64,000 bases of DNA from Cladosporium sp. IMV 00045. Taxonomy: Eukaryota; Ascomycota; Dothideomycetes; Cladosporiales; Cladosporiaceae. Below are positions 1 through 7,751 of this stretch, in pieces; position 1 is the stretch's first letter; the number at the start of each line of letters is the position of its first letter. Where the stretch lies: positions 20,387-84,386 of the forward strand of contig MSJI02000896.1 in the NCBI GenBank assembly GCA_001931905.2. Direction: 5' to 3'. The notes under the pieces are model-generated. The model ran no database searches and had not been told where the DNA came from. It was given only the letters and a program-made list of their open reading frames with translations. Both the position numbers and the translations under genes were made by a program.

Positions 1-797
1 ATGGGAACTGTAGAGGCAAGCAAGGCTTAGCCGCGGTTCATGATGAAAGGAAAAGCAAAAATGACTTTGGGGTGTGGATTGGCTTTGCAGGCTGGGAGGG
101 TGGAGGGCGGAGGGTGGTTATTTTCTTTTTGATGGGTTTGTTTTATTAGCTTGGTATTGTCTATGTGTTTGATTATCACGTATGGAAGGTTTATGTTATT
201 GCTTACGGCTTTCTGCGTCTTACGCCTTTCTGATTGGAAGTGTCAAGTGTAACGAGGTCTTTCTGAGGAAGCATACGTGATTGATTATCGAGAGTAATGA
301 TAAGGTTGTTTTACTATTCGTTGCTCTTTACCCTACTGCTGTCCTGTTCTAGCTTCGTTTGCAGTATCTTTGCGAGTTTGCTGGTCTCGGTTTATTCGAT
401 CGGTTTCGTGCGACGTGTTGGTTTTGTCAATTGTGTTGAAATTTTTGTCGGGATTGTTTGCTTCGCTCCTTAATAGAGGGTGAGTCGTTACTCGTTACCC
501 CTTTTGTTTCATTAAGGTGGGACTTTGGGTTACTGGCTGGGAAATGTGGTAAAGTGAACAAGGCAGTCATCTTGAACAATTACTCCATAGATTGGACAAA
601 AAGTATGATAGGAAAGAAATCAGATCTATCACAGCACGCAATTCAGACTGAACATCAACCTTACATCACCTAATCCAAATCCCCCAAAAGGCATCACATC
701 GTCCATGCATATAGTACATCGTCATCCCGCCACCAACTTTCACAAAGGGAATCCGCCGAGAGTCTTCGTGTTCTTCGTCCAAAGAAGGATTTCGCCT
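1..797. other. Intergenic, no gene seen
   Basis: The stretch is T-rich on the plus strand (several runs of 4-5 T) and has only short ORFs without recognisable motifs. It probably holds the 3' flank of the minus-strand polyprotein gene that ends at 798. I see no tRNA, repeat or protein-coding signal in it. Confidence 0.6.
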
Positions 798-3700
798 TCA
801 CACACCACCCTTGTTACTCCATCCTTTGCCGAACCCGGTGCCAGGTCTAGGTTGGTTACCTTTGCTTGCTGCTGTACCTCCCGAGCCAGAGCCGCTTGGA
901 GCGCTGGCAGGATCGGAACCCGTAGAGCCGGTGGCGGGTTCAGCAGCGTTGGCAGCGGCAGCACTATCTGCGTCCGCTAGGGAGCCGATGTCTCCGCCAC
1001 CGTCAGAGCCTGCCATTGAGTCCGGCGACTCGTTTGAAGGCGACGACTGGCGATTTTGCCCTTGCTGTGCTTGCTGCGCCGCGCCGCCAGCCGCGTCTCC
1101 ATTTGAGCACTCGCTATCGGAAAACTCGCACGACGTAGAATCAGACTCCTGCTCGAACGACGTAGCATCAGAGCCCGCCTGATCCTCATCAGCATCAACA
1201 CCTGCACCACCCGCACCTTCGACGTCAGATTCACCAGTTCCCAAATTCGCTTTCTGCGCCGCAAGAGCGCTACTCTTTGCGTCTTGCAAGTGCTTGTAGA
1301 CTGGACCCTGCTCTGCGCCGCTTCCGCCTTTGACGCGGTTCGTCTGGCGGAAGGCATCGACCGCAGCCTTGCTGGCGGAGACTAGACGTTCGATCGCGTG
1401 CGCTACGGTCCTATGGCCTTTGGGAAGGGCGCTGAAGTCTTGGTTCGGGCTTCCCGTGTTCGCACCTTGGCTTAAGGCGTCTTTGCTGGAGCCCGCCGTT
1501 GCTGCGTCGGGGTTGGGTGGGCTGGGGGAGCGCTTGAGTGCTGCGGGAGTACCTCCCTCAGCCTCCAAAGCCGCGAGAGCTGTATCAATAGCATCTGTCG
1601 CTTTTTGAATGGATGACAGTGCTCTGGTGTCAGCAGCCGAACCACCTTTGGCTTTCTGATATGCAGAGAAAGCTTTGCCGGTTGATTCCTTGGCCTTTTG
1701 GAGGTAATATTTGGGAGACTTATTGGGGTCAAAATCTTTAAGCATGTTCAATTCAGTGCCCGTAAGGCCTTTCTCAGACCTCAAATCCTCGAGAGCTTCA
1801 CCAACAGCGTTAGTCGCTGCGAAGACCTTTCCCCGTACTTCGCTTTCGGGATCCGAGCCAGCCTTGGTTTTCTCAAACACAAGGAGAGCGCTGTTCATTG
1901 ATACACTGGATTTCCTGATGTAATCCAGTGTGGACTTGCCGGGTTCGTCGTCGGGGGAATCTGAGGTATCGTCGCGCTTTGAGAAGGACGATGTTGAGTC
2001 GGATGATGATGGCGAGTCGTTCATTGAGTCCCCAGATGCTGCGGATTCTGCAATATCGGAGGATGGCGAGTTGCTAATTGAGTCTTCGGGGGATGAGGTT
2101 TCTAAGTCGGAGGATGATGGCGAGTCGGCAATGGGGGAACCGCATCTGCATGGTGAGTCTGCGGGTTCTTCATCATCGTCTACTGGCTCTTCGTCATTTG
2201 CTGGCTCTAAACCACCTGCTGGCTCTACATCGCCTGCTGGCTCTCCACCACCCGTTGATTGTCCAACGCCTGCTGGCTCTTCGCCGTCTGCTGTTGGTGT
2301 GTTTGCGCTTTGGGCGGTTCCGTAGGGATCGGTACCTTTGTCGACGGCAGGGGTAGGTTTGCCAGAAAGGGGTGCTGTTGCCAGTCTTCTGAATAGCCTT
2401 GAAAGGGGCTTGTCCTTGCTCCACTCCGCAGTTGTTTGTTCTGAACCAGGAATAGCAGGAGATCTCTTACCCACCATGTCAACATCACCGCTTCCGGATG
2501 GTTTAGTAACAGGACCGGCCTGATCCGTCAAACCACTCGTTGAAGCAGAGGATTGGGCTTTGCTGGTGGCACCTTCTTGCTCCTGCAAATACTTGATCAA
2601 CTTCCTCATTGCTTCGTTTGCAACTTGCATCTGCTTGGTCACCTTCTTTCCAGAGGCTGTATTTTGTGTTGTCTTCCGGTACTCCTTCAAGGCGAGGGTT
2701 CCATATGCTGCCGCTTTCTGCCACATCTCGAGGGGAGTCTCGCCATCAGTCGTTTGCACTACCGCCGGCGCGCTGCCGTCTGTCTTGTCCAATGGGGACA
2801 GATCGGGATCTTCAGGATATGTGACACTAAATGATTCCATCGACCTGACGAGCGGGTCTACATCCATATCACCGCTGGCTTGACTGGGCTGTTTGCCTTC
2901 TTTCTTAGAGCCTGAACCAGATGGTGGCGGTTTCGGCATTCGCTTTCTTAATGGTGATTGACCATCATTCGCAGAGCCTGCGGCAGGAGGAACACCTCCG
3001 TTTGGAGGGAGTGGTGCGGTTCCCGGAACTGGGTGGCTGGGATCGCCGGCCATACCAGAGGAAGGTCCTGATACGTCGTCAATTGGAGTATTTGGCGGTG
3101 CGCTACTTGGAAGCGATGAGTCCTTTTGCGAAGGCGGCGTCGAAGCTGGAGCGGCCGACGCATCTTGCGATCCAGGTGGCGATGCTCCTTGGCCTCCAGC
3201 GCTGGGAGGAGGAGTCTCGCCAGGAATGTTTGTAGTCGAACTCAGAAATCCACCTGCCGCTTGACCCGGGACGACGTTCTTTTGAAAGAACCCAGCTTCG
3301 CTGCTTCCAGGACCAGCACCGGAGCCATTACTGTCCTCTGGCCCCATTGCGCTCTCGCCACCCAACCCAGTGCCGTAGTCCGAGCTGCCAGCTCCGTAGC
3401 TACCCATGCCCGTGGGATCCATCGAGTCCATTCTGGAGAAATCGTCTCCGAAGCTAGTAGCCCCGTAACCGCCCCCAGCGGTAGCACCATCGCTAGCTGG
3501 TGGCATCGAATTCGGATTTTCGACCCCGTACCCAGAATCGATCGATGAAGGCATCGCGCCATAGTCGGACGTACCAGCCTCGAAGTCTGAGCCACCCATA
3601 CCGCCGGAATTATCATTGTAGCTATCGTATCCTGGCGAACTGGTCCCATCACCACCGCCTCCGTACCCATCATAGCCAGCTTGACTGTCCAGAGCACCGC

Positions 3701-5750
3701 TATCACCGAGTGCACTTTTGCCGGTCGGTGGCAGCACGCTTGCACCGCTCGGATCGTTTCCAGAGTAGGGGACACCAGCATCGGCAGCACCGTTCATGTA
3801 GCCTCCAGGACCTGCAATATCGGCACCAGCGGCACTAGAATCAGGCCTATCGTCGTTGTTAAAGCTCCCAGTCGAACTACTATCACTTTCCGGTGATGGC
3901 GGACCCGCGAGAGATGAGCTATGTGCACAAGTTGGGCTATGTGGAGCGCCCTCGCCACCCGTTGGATTCGAGGGATCAGAAGGTCTACTTGCTCCGCCTA
4001 GAGCGGGATCGATTCCTAAGCCCGCAATACCGCCGTAACTTGACGGATCACCGCCATCGAGGCCGTCACCACCTCCTCCGATCGCTGTGTCACCAGGTGA
4101 AGAGGGAGGTGGTCCTGCGGATGCATTGCTACCAGCCAAGCCAGCTGTGCCGGCAGAATTGTCTCCAACAGGACTCGGTGGAATTGCATCGGCGCCATCG
4201 GGAGGGCCAGTCGTTCCAGAACCACTGCCCACATCGCCGCCCACACTGCCACCAGGAGTTGGAGGTGGTGGTTGTCCTGCTGATCCGGGCGGTGTGCTGC
4301 CCGCTGCACCAGGGGGGCCGCCGCTTGATCTTCGTTCCAGGAAGTCATTAGATCGTGGGCGCAGCTTCACACTGTCGCTGCCCGCGGTCGTACCCGAAGC
4401 AGGGGGTTTGCCGTGTCCAGGCTTTCCCTTGGAAGCAGTTCCCGACTTACCAGCCTTGCCAGGCTTTCCTTTCCTAGGTGCCGATGATCCAGTCTCGGAT
4501 TCTTGTGCCGACTCATCCACAACATCGTCCTGACCAGCCTCACTGCCTGATATAAATGTGCTGTCGTCACTTGCCTCGCTCGTAGAACCGCTGGATTCCG
4601 CATTCTTGGCCGGCTTTTTGGGCTTGTCGGACACAAGCTCTTCGTCTGCAGGCCTTTTGTCTGACGAATTCGTCTTCGACGCGGTAGACTCACCATCAGC
4701 TTCGTATGCCGCATCCGCCGCTCCACCGGAGGCTTGTGTCCCAGTGGTGCCGTCTTTGGAAGCGCTCTCTCCGCCACTGTCTTCGCTAGAAGTGACCTCG
4801 CCCGATTCAGTAGAGTCCGAAGTTCCAGCTTTAGAACCGCGGCTGAATGGATTAGGAATATTATTCAGACGGCCCTCTTTGTGAGCATCAAAAAGCATGC
4901 CAGCGCCTTTTCCGACGGCGCCCCCGACTCCGCTTCCGCCTTCGCCCTCTTCGCCTTGCTGTGCCTTGTAGCCTGCAACCGAGTCTTTGAAGGCACCTTT
5001 CAGTGTGCTTCCTTTTCCCGTTGCACTAGCGGTGGCTGAAGCACTGGATGATACAGAAACTGCCGTGGCATCGCCAGCGAGCTCGGTGGCGTGTGCGGAC
5101 TTGGAAGCTGATTTAGAGTGTGCGGCAGAGGCCGTGCTGAGGGTGGTCTTGTGGTGGCTTGATGTAGATGCTGTCGTAGCAGTGGCAGAGGCCGTGGTTG
5201 CAGCGGCACTGGATTTGCCTGCCTTTGATCCTTTGTTCTTGCCTCCACTTGGTGACTTGGGATTCTTCGGATCTCTTTTAGAGTGCTTCCCGTCAATCAA
5301 TTTCTTGTAGTCAGAAGATTGTTTGAAAGCCTCTGACATACATGGGTTCATCGCCTTTTCGTATTCCTTGAAGAACCCTGGATGATCCGTAAGAAATCGA
5401 ACACATTCTCTCAAGTTCGCCCGCCTGACTTTCATCGTATTGCCCACAGCAAAGATCTTGTCTATCAATTTGGGATTGTCAAGTTGATTGCAAACTTGGG
5501 CATCAGATGACAAACATGTCTCTGTTGACTCGACACTGAACATAAGATGCGTGAGCTTAGCCTGGAGCATCCCGAGGTCCTCTTGAAGCGAGTCGTCAAT
5601 TGTGATAGGGGTAGACCTCTTCTGAAGCTCAACTTTGATGTCGTCAATTCCAGGTCTCGAATCGTCTCTCTTGGAGTGACCCACATTCATCAGTTCCAAC
5701 TTCTTATACGTAGGCGAGTTTTTGAAATCATTCGAAAAATACTTCACCAA
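798..5750 (-). CDS. Downstream part of a TGA-split repeat polyprotein with Kex2-type sites
   Basis: About 1650 codons stay open from directly after an in-frame TGA (5757-5759) to the stop at 798. The ORF has no ATG at its beginning; its first codons continue the frame of the upstream ORF, and the first internal ATG is near 5687. Residues 1-160 hold a cysteine-containing module that also ends the upstream ORF, with Lys-Arg sites near residues 28, 45 and 158 (HSKRDD, LQKRST, HSKRDP). Residues ~170-1000 are low-complexity Ser/Gly/Pro/Asp sequence. Residues ~1000-1505 hold four divergent ~56-residue alanine/lysine-rich helical segments separated by acidic linkers, and the C terminus is again Gly/Ser/Ala-rich. 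More Lys-Arg sites (LRKR, VGKR, FSKRDD, LKRSP) are scattered through it. I do not recognise the family. Inference: the remainder of one secreted, kexin-processed protein, or an expressed separate product; RNA evidence is needed to decide. Confidence 0.6.
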   Translation of the reverse strand: MVKYFSNDFKNSPTYKKLELMNVGHSKRDDSRPGIDDIKVELQKRSTPITIDDSLQEDLGMLQAKLTHLMFSVESTETCLSSDAQVCNQLDNPKLIDKIFAVGNTMKVRRANLRECVRFLTDHPGFFKEYEKAMNPCMSEAFKQSSDYKKLIDGKHSKRDPKNPKSPSGGKNKGSKAGKSSAAATTASATATTASTSSHHKTTLSTASAAHSKSASKSAHATELAGDATAVSVSSSASATASATGKGSTLKGAFKDSVAGYKAQQGEEGEGGSGVGGAVGKGAGMLFDAHKEGRLNNIPNPFSRGSKAGTSDSTESGEVTSSEDSGGESASKDGTTGTQASGGAADAAYEADGESTASKTNSSDKRPADEELVSDKPKKPAKNAESSGSTSEASDDSTFISGSEAGQDDVVDESAQESETGSSAPRKGKPGKAGKSGTASKGKPGHGKPPASGTTAGSDSVKLRPRSNDFLERRSSGGPPGAAGSTPPGSAGQPPPPTPGGSVGGDVGSGSGTTGPPDGADAIPPSPVGDNSAGTAGLAGSNASAGPPPSSPGDTAIGGGGDGLDGGDPSSYGGIAGLGIDPALGGASRPSDPSNPTGGEGAPHSPTCAHSSSLAGPPSPESDSSSTGSFNNDDRPDSSAAGADIAGPGGYMNGAADAGVPYSGNDPSGASVLPPTGKSALGDSGALDSQAGYDGYGGGGDGTSSPGYDSYNDNSGGMGGSDFEAGTSDYGAMPSSIDSGYGVENPNSMPPASDGATAGGGYGATSFGDDFSRMDSMDPTGMGSYGAGSSDYGTGLGGESAMGPEDSNGSGAGPGSSEAGFFQKNVVPGQAAGGFLSSTTNIPGETPPPSAGGQGASPPGSQDASAAPASTPPSQKDSSLPSSAPPNTPIDDVSGPSSGMAGDPSHPVPGTAPLPPNGGVPPAAGSANDGQSPLRKRMPKPPPSGSGSKKEGKQPSQASGDMDVDPLVRSMESFSVTYPEDPDLSPLDKTDGSAPAVVQTTDGETPLEMWQKAAAYGTLALKEYRKTTQNTASGKKVTKQMQVANEAMRKLIKYLQEQEGATSKAQSSASTSGLTDQAGPVTKPSGSGDVDMVGKRSPAIPGSEQTTAEWSKDKPLSRLFRRLATAPLSGKPTPAVDKGTDPYGTAQSANTPTADGEEPAGVGQSTGGGEPAGDVEPAGGLEPANDEEPVDDDEEPADSPCRCGSPIADSPSSSDLETSSPEDSISNSPSSDIAESAASGDSMNDSPSSSDSTSSFSKRDDTSDSPDDEPGKSTLDYIRKSSVSMNSALLVFEKTKAGSDPESEVRGKVFAATNAVGEALEDLRSEKGLTGTELNMLKDFDPNKSPKYYLQKAKESTGKAFSAYQKAKGGSAADTRALSSIQKATDAIDTALAALEAEGGTPAALKRSPSPPNPDAATAGSSKDALSQGANTGSPNQDFSALPKGHRTVAHAIERLVSASKAAVDAFRQTNRVKGGSGAEQGPVYKHLQDAKSSALAAQKANLGTGESDVEGAGGAGVDADEDQAGSDATSFEQESDSTSCEFSDSECSNGDAAGGAAQQAQQGQNRQSSPSNESPDSMAGSDGGGDIGSLADADSAAAANAAEPATGSTGSDPASAPSGSGSGGTAASKGNQPRPGTGFGKGWSNKGGV
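2183..2300 (-). repeat. 18-bp coding minisatellite (EPAGxx hexapeptide)
   Basis: The plus strand shows repeated CTGGCTCT blocks spaced 18 bp, with one 36-bp gap. On the coding (minus) strand this gives an imperfect hexapeptide with core EPAG or EPAN. The period is a multiple of three, so copy-number change would keep the frame. Confidence 0.75.
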
Positions 5751-5756
5751 ACCGAC

Positions 5757-7283
5757 TCAAAATTTCGTGAAACACTCCGGCTGTTTCGACATGAGCTTCG
5801 CACAATCTTTGAGATTGTCCTTCCTCGCTTCCATACTCTTAAACCCAGCCCCAGCCTTGTCAGTGAAGCTCGGTTTTTCAATTCGGTCGCACTTTCCCCC
5901 TTTCTTCAGCGAGCAAGCGTTTTCTGAGCCGATGCCGTTGTCAAAACTAGCGTACTCGATGAGGGAATTTTCGAGTTTCTTGATAGTTGCTCGGAGCTTA
6001 TTGTCGAGGGGGATGATTGGGATAGGGGTGGCGGAAGAGGGTTGGGCTCTCTTCTGGAGCGCATTGTCGATGGTCCCAAATCCAAAATCGTCTCTCTTTG
6101 ACGGCGGAGTACCAGAGTTCGTTTCGGAGTTCTGACGATCGAAGGCATCTGCGCGTCCGTCGTCGCGCTTGACACGAGTTGGAGTGGCTTCCACACCCGT
6201 GGGTCCAGGAACCACTTCAGTCTTTGTGACCTGAACGGTGACAAGTGTCGAAGCGACTTGTCCAGTCGCAGTGCTGATAGAGGAGGAAGTACCATTGCCA
6301 TCTTTGAATTCCTTCACGAAAGCTGGAATGACGACCTCGATTTGCTGTTTCTTCCAATCTTCGTCCGTCACGTCATCGATGCGGGTCTTCAAGAAGTCGT
6401 CGTGCATCGCTTTGAATTTCTTCTCGAGCACGGACAGGTCGATGTTGCAGAAAGGCTCGTCGCACTTCTGAAGTTCATCGTGGGCTTTCTGAGCAACGAT
6501 TTCGACGACATCATCACCAGGATGTAAATCATCCTTGATATCTTGGACAACTTTGCTGGTGGTATTGAGGACACGACCGGCTTCGTTGGCGATCTCGTCA
6601 GAAAGGTCGTGACGCTTAAAGGTCACGCGGCTAAGCGGACGATCGAAAGCATCTGCCTCATCATCGCGTTTCAAACGAGGAACTTGTTCAGGGCAAAGTC
6701 CAGAATAGGCCGTGGCGTTACCAGAACTGAGTTCTTCCACCAAACGAGGAATGACATCGTCGATCTGTCGCTTCTTCCAGTCCTCGCCTGTCATGGGCTT
6801 AAATGACCGGGCCTTTTCGCGGCCCCTCAAGTAGTCGTCGTATGAGGTTTTGAACGTCTTCAAGAGAGCAGGCATATCGACCTTGCAGAGAGGCCCATCA
6901 CACTTCTGCAGTTCATCGTATGCCTTCTGAGCGACGACCTCGACCACGTCCTCACGACGGTATAGGTCTGCAACTTGCGGACCATTCTCCATTTCTTCGA
7001 CGGTGGTATTCCATTCACGAGCGAGGCCTTCGGCAACCATGTCAAGAACGTCACGCTTGTACGCCACGCGACTGAGCGCAGTATCGTGAGAAAAAGTCCA
7101 GAGGCGGAAAGCTTCGAAAGCCAGACAGACGACGAGGAGCGAGACCAGAAGGTGAGCCAGAGAGCGGCGAAGAGGGGTCCAGACGCCTTGGGAGCTGAAG
7201 GCTAGCTGGTATGTAGAAGATGAGCCCATGGCGCTTTGTTGGATGAAGGTGAGAGTCGTCTTCGCCTTGGGTGACGGGCCCAT
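5757..7283 (-). CDS. Upstream part of the repeat polyprotein: signal anchor plus tandem repeats with Lys-Arg sites
   Basis: I start at the ATG at 7283 (508 aa); the frame is open further upstream but only with a TTG near 7397, and another in-frame ATG lies near 7230. Residues ~42-62 form a hydrophobic segment (SLAHLLVSLLVVCLAFEAF) that suits a signal anchor or signal peptide. Two tandem ~147-residue repeats follow (from ~69 and ~216), each starting LSRV-x-x-KR and each holding DELQKCDxPxC, a KxFKxxxDDxL stretch and a conserved EDWKKxQI. A Thr/Val/Ser-rich linker and further KRDD sites lead to a third, cysteine-bearing module (~436-508) that runs into the TGA at 5757-5759. Lys-Arg followed by Asp recurs at repeat borders, as in fungal Kex2-processed repeat proteins. 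Function unknown; secretion and kexin cleavage are inference. Confidence 0.7.
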   Translation of the reverse strand: MGPSPKAKTTLTFIQQSAMGSSSTYQLAFSSQGVWTPLRRSLAHLLVSLLVVCLAFEAFRLWTFSHDTALSRVAYKRDVLDMVAEGLAREWNTTVEEMENGPQVADLYRREDVVEVVAQKAYDELQKCDGPLCKVDMPALLKTFKTSYDDYLRGREKARSFKPMTGEDWKKRQIDDVIPRLVEELSSGNATAYSGLCPEQVPRLKRDDEADAFDRPLSRVTFKRHDLSDEIANEAGRVLNTTSKVVQDIKDDLHPGDDVVEIVAQKAHDELQKCDEPFCNIDLSVLEKKFKAMHDDFLKTRIDDVTDEDWKKQQIEVVIPAFVKEFKDGNGTSSSISTATGQVASTLVTVQVTKTEVVPGPTGVEATPTRVKRDDGRADAFDRQNSETNSGTPPSKRDDFGFGTIDNALQKRAQPSSATPIPIIPLDNKLRATIKKLENSLIEYASFDNGIGSENACSLKKGGKCDRIEKPSFTDKAGAGFKSMEARKDNLKDCAKLMSKQPECFTKF

Positions 7284-7751
7284 TGGTTGGACAGGGAATT
7301 TGGAGGACTGGGTTGAGGAATGGGAGGTAGCTAACTGGTTGTTGGATTGGTTGTTGATGTTGGTTAGATGTAATTCACTAGGTGCCTGTTGGATCAAAGC
7401 AGTAATACTGAAGATGTAATGTAAGAGGAGAAGAACAAACCAAGAACTGTCAGCGTTAATATCCTCTCAGGTTAGAATTCAAGCATCTTCCAGCGTCCAC
7501 CGGAATCGACGAGACATCTTTCATATCGAAACCTCCAAGAGATGATTTCGAAGAATAGAGAATAACAACAGACAAATCTGAAAAGAAATGTAATTGCGAG
7601 AAGACCCTCAACATGATAAGGGAAGAAAACTTCCTGATGCTTGAACTTACTCGTTCCCATCTCTTTCTTCGATAGAAATCTTACATGAATGAAATTACCA
7701 GAAATCTCCACAAGCCTTCGAGGTTTCCTACTCCTTCTCCCTTTTTCAAAT
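7284..7751. other. Intergenic between polyprotein 5' end and UTP13 3' end
   Basis: It should hold the promoter and leader of the minus-strand polyprotein gene and the UTP13 3' flank. I see no conserved ORF. The leader contains several short upstream ATGs on the minus strand. Confidence 0.5.

Noticed and set aside
3890..4550. Plus-strand ORFs of 130-150 codons inside the polyprotein gene
   Set aside because: Mirror-frame products of low-complexity Ser/Gly/Pro codons.
5700..5800. Intron removing the TGA in the polyprotein gene
   Set aside because: No strong donor or branch point nearby, and the internal repeat aligns without a gap across the stop.
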